DNA from: Lepas anatifera
Taxonomy: Eukaryota > Arthropoda > Thecostraca > Lepadidae
DNA: 64,000 nt
Direction: 5' to 3'
Assembly (NCBI GenBank): GCA_034440635.1
Contig: JAOTON010001696.1
Location: 240,496-304,495 of the forward strand
Numbering within the stretch: position 1 is the stretch's first letter; the number at the start of each line of letters is the position of its first letter. Below the pieces are notes generated by a model, which did not search any database, was not told where the DNA came from, and saw only the letters and a list, made by a program, of their open reading frames with translations. Positions 56,641-64,000 of the stretch are shown here, in pieces. A program made the translations under genes and the position numbers.

Positions 56641-59600
56641 CGCACATCTTGATTTAACCCCTTGGATTTAACAAATTGAACACCAGTCGTCAAAAACGGC
56701 GCCCACCAACAAGAATACAAAAATATTAGCGGCAGCCCACGCCGCGCTCGTTCTGACGGCCGCACACACCGAAAATGTACCAGGGCGACCACCTGCGACC
56801 AGGCAACCACGCAAGTCGGCGGTTTCGGCCGACTCGGTCTCCCCATTGGTCGCCTATTGAAAAAAATGAAAATCACCGACTTGGTACCGACTCGTGACGG
56901 ATTCTAGTATATTCTAGTTTGAACTTAAAAATAATACATAGATACGGTAAAAGGAGATGGCATCAGCTAAGGTACCAGGTAATTTCAGTCGCTTTTCATA
57001 AAATTGGAACCAAAAATTGTAATAAGAAGAAACATAACTAGCAAAGACTAGCAGCAACTAAGGGCGGTGATGATGCCAGATGTAATCGGCCAAAGATGCC
57101 CCGTTGTAGCCAAGCTGTCTTTCAGAAACGCCAAACAAGCCGGGAAACGAAGGCTAACTTGGCTCTTTGTCGAAGTAGATTCTGCCCATTCTTGGCTAAA
57201 GGAACTGGCAGACTTCATCCAATAGATTTTTATGGGCACTGGGTGTATTACGATGACACACGTGGAGACAGTGGAGAGGGTAAGCATATTTAGAAGCAGG
57301 AGCGGATGGTGGAAGCTAAAATCATGGGAAAACAGATGGAATCAGAGTTTGAGACGGTTGCTGGGTCGCCAACTAAAAGATGATAGGGTCGCCGACGGCG
57401 TAGGTAGATCGGCAAGTTTTTAGACCCCTGTGTAAAGCATTTGACCCAATGTGACCTGGAAAAGATTGCGTAACCTCCAGGTCTACGAAATAGCTCAGAA
57501 TTGTGTTAACCGGGACTCGAGACGAATCCTAAAGGGAAAACTTGCCGACACCTGCCTTAAAAATGAACAATTTCTACCATTTGGCTTGTAATAGTGTAAT
57601 ACTATGACCGCACCCGTGCATTGCACTGAACAACAAATATGCTCATAATACGAATTCGGGCAAAATCGGGCAAAAAGTAATTATAACGCATGAAAGTAAA
57701 CACCTTCAGCTACTTTGTGGACCAAGTTTCACTGCGGCACAAGGTGATATATTTTTTAAAACTCTATTTCAAATATAGTTTGATCAAATCTATCTCCGTC
57801 AGTAACATTACTTAGTAAATTTGCTCCCCATACCTGACCAATACACGAAATCACGTTAAAACATGTACTAACATATTTGGAACACTCCGTTCCTAGAAAC
57901 AAAAGCCATAAAACTAATTTCTAAACCTTTGAAACGTTGAAAAACACTTGTGAACAAATAAGGAAATTCAGGCGATAAGTGCGCTCCGAAACGCTTTCGG
58001 TGGAAACCTCGTCTTCAGACTGTTTCTGCACAGAGTTTTGTAGTCGTTTAGAAAAAATAAGAATGCCATCGTATTCTACATTCAATTTCACACTGATGAC
58101 ACCCATAAAACAGCAATATTTTTGAACTTACGAAATCCGAATAATAAGCGCTTTTGAGGGTCCGCGGGCCCACTGTGCGACGGCGGGCCGCGCTGGCGCA
58201 CGAACCTCACAAAGTGGGGATCGGGACATTTGGGAACTCAGAACTCGCTATCGGTTAAATACTTCATTCTTTTTATTGCTGAATCTTACAGAGAAAAGTA
58301 TAAAGAGTAATATGAGCCTCAAAAAGTGTAAAACAAGGCATGGGAAAACGATTTTTCATATATTTTGAAAAGAATCAAGAATGTTTAATATATTCAAAAT
58401 TTAATTTCTTGAATTATATTTCTCATGAACCAAAATTCGTAATTCGACCTTAAGAGACCTAGATAAAGTCTTTGTGGTATTTTAAGAAACATACAGGTAA
58501 AATATCGTCTTTAAAAAGACATGTAAGTGAATATGATCAAAATTATTGAGGCTAAAATTTTCAAACTATGTCAGGGAGCAAAATGAATAGCAAAATGGCC
58601 ATCAGCTTCATCAATAGCCCCTCACAAAAACATAAACCGAAATCTGAGATATGAGGGTGTTATCGACTTGTCCATCTGTCATGGACAAACCTTGACCCCT
58701 ATACGCCATGGAAAAACTTTGACAGTGATGTCCACTTAAACTAGACATCTTATATGATGCTTTTGATGATGATGGCTTTCTTTCGGTAATTACGCATTAC
58801 ATATTTAGGTCTGAATTAGTGAGAGGTTTTTTAATATGCCAAGGTAGCATCAATTTTCTATAAGTATTTGTTTCTAGGTTGATCCCCGAACTGGAAAAAA
58901 TCAAGAATGTTGGGAGATTTTGATAAAAAAATTACAATTACCTGCGAGTTTGAACTGGTGGTCTGGGGGACAACAGACCTAAGAATCGTAAAAATGTCTG
59001 CAAAGAAAATAATAGAAAATCGTGGAAATCGGTTAATGTCACCCTTGATTAAACCCCTGAATCCGCCACGCTCTGCAATACCCAGTAGCGCACCTAAGGA
59101 GAGGGCCAGCGGGCCGGGGCCCCTTCCCCCAAACGCCTCGACTCCAAAGTGCCGGCCCTCGGCCATGTCTGGCGTGGCACTCGACGTGGGTTCTAGTAAT
59201 AATTGACCGCTGCAGGCACCCATCGAGAGCAGAAATGAGGTGTGATCTGGCTTTTTGGTTCCAGTTCTCCTCTCACCTTACCCCCCTGCTCACAGTGTGT
59301 CGTCCCTGCGGTGAATTATTCACCCAATATGTGATTCAACCACAGGCCAGGTTTATAATAATTGTACCCCTTCCATAAGCATTGGAAAAGGGGGACCAGG
59401 GCGGCCTGGTCCCCAATTTTTGACCAAATGTTTCCTATTCTTAGTCAAAATGGGAGAAAACAGCACATGCTTATAATTAGCCGCTGCGGAAGGCAGCGAG
59501 GAGCCCAAATTCAGACAGTTTTTTGTCCTGACGTGGAAAGTTTTTTTGTCAGCATCAGGTTGGAGCTTGGCTGCCCCCTTTTTGCACGGTGGCGACGCTT

Positions 59601-60080
59601 ATGCCCCATCACTTGCGTTTTACACCATACGACAAATATGTATTGCTTTTACCTGATAAGTACCCTCTCTGGCCAATTTTGCCCTGCTGTAGCCTGTCAC
59701 GCCCTGTCAAATATGCCACCTCCCATCAGCCCCCCCCTTCGTCAGCCGGGCCCCCAAATGAAAATCCTGGGTGCACGCCTGGCAATATCCCAATTCTATA
59801 GATCTCAAGAGAGGCAGAAAGAAACCCCGTCGGTGGTGATGCGGATCGGTGGCATGATGGCGGCCATTTCGTCCATTTTATCTCGAGTCTGCAGTTGCTT
59901 GGCACCCCATGTATAACATGGCCTCAACCCGACCAAACAACGTGTGTGAGGCGTGCGTTCCACCCCCTCCTCAGCTGTCTCCGCCCAATTCCCGCCCACT
60001 CGCCCGGCTCAGCGCCACAGCGTACAGTGACTTCCAAACTAGTGGGTCGGCAGCGGAACGATACTTTCGGCAACAGACTG

Positions 60081-61187
60081 TACACACGACTAAGGCTATC
60101 AATTTCTCTAAGAATTAGCCTCGTATCTATCCTAAACAGTGATGTACAACACTACTACAAGAAAAAATTACTTTAGAAAAACAACATTCCAAAACTTTTG
60201 AAACAGAAATTTAGGGCTTAAAAGAAATCACAATTAACCAATCAAAGCCTAGGAATTCTCAAACCGGGGTCATGCTGACCTATATCTGACGCAAAAGTTT
60301 TGTCATCCTGGGCCTGAAGCAGAAAATGACTCTCAAGACCCGAGGTACCGAAACCGCTGAAGACTTGAGTAATTATGTTTTTTCTGTTTCTGAAGGCAAA
60401 ATAATTCATTTTTAGTTTTTAGAAGCTTTTAAAATTAATTCAAATACAAATACAGGAGAACAGACATTTGTATTACAAAAAAACATTGCTTTTCAACTTT
60501 AAAATAGTTTTCAAAAAGTAAGTGATGGGTGAAGGTTTCAACATTTTGTCGGAACTGTTAATCTATTTCGATAATATAAGAGTGGCCTCCCCAAAATTTT
60601 GCCGAATATACCAAAAATAATTGATAGTTTTGTAATCAGGATTTTTTAAAGTAGCAGGAAACCACGATAATAATTCTTTTGCTTGTCTCCCTTTGATATC
60701 TGTCAATCTGGGTGCTCGACCACAGGCATGTTTAATATCTGTTAAACATCTGTCACACAATGATATTTTTGGGCCTCCTTTAAGTGACGATGAGGTGAGA
60801 GTGATTAAAGATGAAAGCATAATATCCTCTTTCCGTTGCCCGGTCAGGCCAGCGAACAAGGGTGGGACCTGCTGCCCACCAGACCTCACGGGCAACAAAA
60901 AGAGGAAGGTTACCATGTCGTGAATGTTGCCGATCCCTAGGTGCTCGTCAGATTGTCGTGCCAAGGTCAAGTCCGAGAGTAGAGAGTCTGGTCTGCACTG
61001 AGTTTTTGCTAGTAAGGTTTGGTTGATTTCCCGCCGCCCTCCCGAAAAGAATAGGTAGAAACTAAGCCAACATTCGGAGAGAGCTCAGGTACTACACATG
61101 GTGTAGCATACATAACATACACACTGAGATACCTTCACCACATTCTGCTATTCGTGCAATGCACACGCCCACACTTACACCTTTTGC
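60081..61187. other. Unique sequence with an unrecognised antisense frame
   Basis: A 135-codon minus-strand frame (60563-60970) contains SLCDRCLTDIKHACGRAP, a C-x2-C-x5-H-x-C cluster that could bind zinc, and ends at a stop near 60563. No family is recognised. A transposon-derived fragment is as likely as a host exon. The rest of the interval shows nothing identifiable. Confidence 0.35.
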
Positions 61188-61442
<255 letters not shown>

Positions 61443-61529
61443 ACATGGGTGCCCTGCGCTCCCATTATCAGCATCGGTCATTGAGGCTCATTATCAATAA
61501 TTCTATATTGCTAAGGAAGAATTCTGATA

Positions 61530-64000
61530 TGTTGTTTAAGTACAAGGCTTTATTGAATGGAGCTTGTGCTGTTTTTAAAGGTTCGGCCTTACAGTTTTAT
61601 TCCAATTTCAGGTGCAGAGCATGCCAGAGCAAACTCTTTCTCATTTGTTGTAGCCAGAGGTATTTCAAAATGTCGAATCGGTCTCGTATTATTTTTTCTT
61701 AGTATATCTGCAAAAGTGATATCTACATCTGGCATTGTACCATCCAATACTTTAGACAACATGATAACTTCTTTTTTGGTTTGGGGACAAGATCTAGGAA
61801 TTTAAGTGTTTTTTAATTTTGGAAACAGTTCCATTAGTGTGTGGTAATAGAAGGGTTTATGTCAATGATTCGAACAGCACGTTTCTGTAATTTGATGATT
61901 TTATTTGAGAGCCGATTCGCATAGTTACTACTTTAAACCATTGCTACAACAATTTAGATGGGGCAATATAAAGGCGTTATACAAGCGAGTAAGTTCCTGG
62001 ATGACAAGAAATACTTGGTTCTGCTCTTATGATTCCTAAACTTCGACTGATAACTGATGGTACATGAAGGCTGTGGAATTCCACGTAAGCTGTTTGTCGA
62101 TATAAATTCCAAGATACTGTATGTTTCTTCACGTTTGAGCTTACATGCCATTTAGTTTTACATAAAAATTTCTAATATTAGCGCCGGGATAAAGCTGATA
62201 ATGAGAGATTTTGAGGCATTTAGAGACAAACAATCTGACTGAAACCATTTTGACACTTCAGAAGAACTTTATCCATTTTGACTGAAGACTACTCACACCA
62301 TCTTCCGAAATTATAATAGCGGTATCATCCGCAAAAAAGTAAAATTTAGTTTCAGTAGAGACTCGATACAGATTGTTAATGTATATAATAAACAATAGCG
62401 GTCCCAGCATTGAGCCCTGAGGCACGCCTGTCCTTATTTGTTTTGTATGGGAGACAACCCCTTTAATTTTGCATTCTCCTGAAATATGTTAGTTTGATAT
62501 GAAGAAGCAATATTATACAATTTACCCTGCTATCAATGTGATTTAACACGCGTATTGACGGGGGCGGGTACCCGCCCCCCTCGGGTTTTTCCGAGAATTT
62601 AGGGAAACGGCGGCGCGTAGCGCCGCATGCATCATATACCTTTTCCCTCATCATTTAAGCAACTTCTGTGAAAATTACATAGTGGGGGTCATCTCAGGTC
62701 AGGTCACTGTGCACAGGTCAAGTGACCCGACCTCAAAAAAAGTTTAAGATAGCATAAGTCGGAGCAGGCTGAACTTATCCGATTGAAACTCATATCACAT
62801 AATGGCTCCCACTGAGTTCTCTAACATATGTTCCGGTATTTTTGATATCGATGACCTGGCGGTCAGTAATGAGGTACGACCTCTCCATTGGAAATACATG
62901 GGAAAAATGGCTTTACGGAATAACTCAGTAACGGATATGATAGAGCATTTATTTTAGCTGCATTAGACTAGCCTGGGCTTTGCGGTTCTAATGGATATCA
63001 TTTTGTATAATTTGACCCTGACCTGACCTCAGGTCAGGGTCAAATCTCTGATTTGACCTAGCAAGGTCAAATTATATATCATTCGATTCGGCTTGCTTAA
63101 GAGGATTCATATAGTTCAAGTCGTTTTGCTCTATCTTCATTTGTTCAGATGTAATGCCCGAGAAACTGAACTTTACATGTTATCCCGATGACGGGCATGT
63201 TTTTAATTCTCGTGACCTTAAATGTGACCTGACAAAAAATGGTTCAAATGTTTTCGATGGAGAAGTGGATGGGCAAGCCCAACGCCGTTTACTGTTTTTC
63301 GCTACCTACCGTGGTATTCGAGATCTTAGGGGGGCGGGTAACGCCCCCCGTCAATGCGAAGGTGGCTCAGACCCCGTCAATGCATGCGTTAAGTTTTGTA
63401 ACAATGTGCCTGTTCAACTGGTTTCGAACGCTTTTTTCAAGTCTAAGTGAAATTCTGCAAAATATTATACATGCATTTCTAGAGATTTGTTACGCTGTCG
63501 TAGAGATGTACCAGAGACATGTAAATACAATGCTTTTTTCTAAAGCCGAACTGTAATGAGCATAAAATGTTATTTTCGAAGAAATAATCAGAGATAAATT
63601 GGTATATTAAACGCTCCCAAGATTTTTGGAGAATATAGGTAGTAATGAAATTGGTCTATAATTCGTAAACCTATCTTTTCACTCAGATTTAAAAATAGGG
63701 ACCAGTACTGCTAATTTTAAGACCTTTTGAAATATACCTTTCTTTAGACATATGTTGAAAAATATCAAGTTACAAAGACAACTTTATATATACCATGTAA
63801 AATTGTTAACCTAATTTCATCAATACCACTACCCACTTCCTGTTTCAAGATTTGATGATATTTTCTATCTGCTGTTGGTTTGTTGAAAGTAAAGACGTAA
63901 ATGGTGGGTGTGAGTAATCTTCGAGATATTCTACAGGGTTTATGTTCGAAATAGGAATGACTCTTTCAAGCTGATCCAATTGTAGAAAAAAAATAATCCA
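61530..64000 (-). pseudogene. Second LINE, reverse transcriptase and C-terminus, running off the window
   Basis: Minus-strand pieces in several frames: near 63650 a form of N-Y-R-P-I-S (ELxTNFITTYILQKSWERL), then SDYFFENNILCSLQFGFRKK. At 62402-62428 GVPQGSMLGPLLFIIYINNL. The catalytic FFADDTAII has its FADD at 62324-62335. Toward 61600 there is NNTRPIRHFEIPLATTNEKE, the typical 'N-T-R' C-terminal segment of CR1/Jockey-like LINEs. Numerous stops and frame changes show decay. A T1 MITE splits it between the RT palm blocks. The lineage is distinct from the LINE at 26194, which has an E-G-G variant where this one has P-Q-G. Confidence 0.85.
62543..63392 (+). mobile_element. T1 MITE inserted in the second LINE
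   Basis: TTAA (62543-62546) CACGCGTATTGACGGGGG and 'ccccgtcaatgcatgcgTTAA' (63389-63392), with the standard T1 core. LINE reading resumes on both sides, which fixes the boundaries independently. Confidence 0.94.

Larger units (their letters stand above)
53331..57430. mobile_element. 4.1-kb hAT-type element with perfect 8-bp duplication
   Basis: The ends CAGGGGTCTAAAAA and its complement are flanked by TGTAAAGC (53323-53330 and 57431-57438). Subterminal words (G/T)GGTCGCCGA recur on both sides (53364, 53386, near 57360 and 57390), as expected for hAT transposase binding sites. I find no recognisable BED finger, hAT catalytic or dimerisation motif inside, so it appears non-autonomous with cargo. 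It contains a decayed T2 MITE (53651-54340). Confidence 0.88.
51883..58177 (-). mobile_element. Transib/RAG-type transposon (CACAGTG ends, CGACG duplication), internally rearranged
   Basis: The termini are inverted: CACAGTGGGCCGGCGGGCGC on the left and the complement of CACAGTGGGCCCGCGGACCC on the right. Both are followed by TCAAAAGCGCTTA, with three mismatches over about 33 bases. The 5-bp duplication CGACG lies at 51878-51882 and 58178-58182; the same site is single in copy A (43421-43425) and copy C (15424-15428). CACWRTG termini with a GC-rich 5-bp duplication are the established mark of Transib elements, and CACAGTG equals the RAG signal heptamer. Without its two nested insertions the element is about 1.9 kb and holds only the start of a transposase-like gene. 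Confidence 0.85.
45331..60080 (+). mobile_element. Copy B of the 8.5-kb TA-flanked element, with a 6.3-kb insertion
   Basis: It begins CAGTCTGTTGCGAAAGTATC directly after copy A's terminal 'ta' and ends with the complement of CAGTCTGTTGCCGAAAGTAT at 60080, again followed by 'ta'. Subtracting the insertion at 51883-58177 and its 5-bp duplication leaves about 8.45 kb, colinear with copy A throughout. Differences from A: no T1 at 49311, an extra T1 at 50842, a missing palindrome arm near 45797, and the CACAGTG-ended insertion. Confidence 0.85.

Noticed and set aside
36781..60080. Assembly duplication as the sole explanation for copies A and B
   Set aside because: The copies differ by reciprocal T1 insertions, a palindrome arm, a 6.3-kb insertion and many substitutions, so they are real separate sequences.

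Overview
This is animal (metazoan) genomic DNA, almost certainly from an invertebrate with a large, transposon-rich genome. Supporting signs are a spliced DEG/ENaC-type ion channel gene with GT-AG introns, tRNA-derived SINEs, two APE-type LINEs, several cut-and-paste DNA transposon families, long dinucleotide microsatellites, and no prokaryotic gene organisation. The species cannot be fixed from the sequence.

Layout. 1-9.2 kb: the 3' half of one host gene on the + strand, five coding exons of a degenerin/epithelial Na+ channel relative (exons at 2144, 3284, 5409, about 6424 and 8699; stop at 8876-8878; AATAAA at 9190). Its introns carry SINEs, a TC repeat and TTAA-flanked MITEs. 9.4-36.7 kb: a mosaic of MITEs that duplicate TTAA. 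They belong to three related families: T1, inner end CACGCGCATTGACGGGG, about 850 bp; T2, CCCTTGCCCCGGTGG, about 0.95-1.2 kb; T3, ends carrying CACTGGAGGGG, about 0.9 kb. All are packed with AGGTCA/TGACCT hexamers. Among them lie SINEs, a 2.6-kb GC-rich degenerate minisatellite (16.3-18.9 kb), hAT-type MITEs, and a complete 3.65-kb LINE (26194-29842, minus) with a target-site duplication. That LINE encodes a signal-peptide-like start, a Cys-rich stretch, a 2A-like GDIELNPGP motif, endonuclease and reverse transcriptase, and is broken by frameshifts.

36.8-60.1 kb: two head-to-tail copies (A, 36781-45328; B, 45331-60080) of an 8.5-kb composite element with terminal inverted repeats CAGTCTGTTGCGAAAGTATC and TA at each junction. 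A truncated third copy (C) lies at 14043-15810. Comparing copies gives natural before/after pairs: a T1 MITE is in A but not B at one TTAA, and in B but not A at another. Copy B also carries a 6.3-kb insertion with CACAGTG ends and a 5-bp CGACG duplication, the signature of Transib/RAG-type transposons. That insertion holds a broken transposase-like N-terminus, a hAT MITE and a 4.1-kb hAT-type element, each with a perfect 8-bp duplication.

60.1-64 kb: a CA microsatellite and a second LINE (minus strand, running off the right edge) split by another T1 MITE.

Only the channel gene looks like a functional host gene. Every other coding trace is a transposon remnant. The most notable points are the Transib/RAG-like termini, the secreted-style 2A-bearing LINE N-terminus, the reciprocal filled/empty MITE sites, and the AGGTCA-saturated MITEs.
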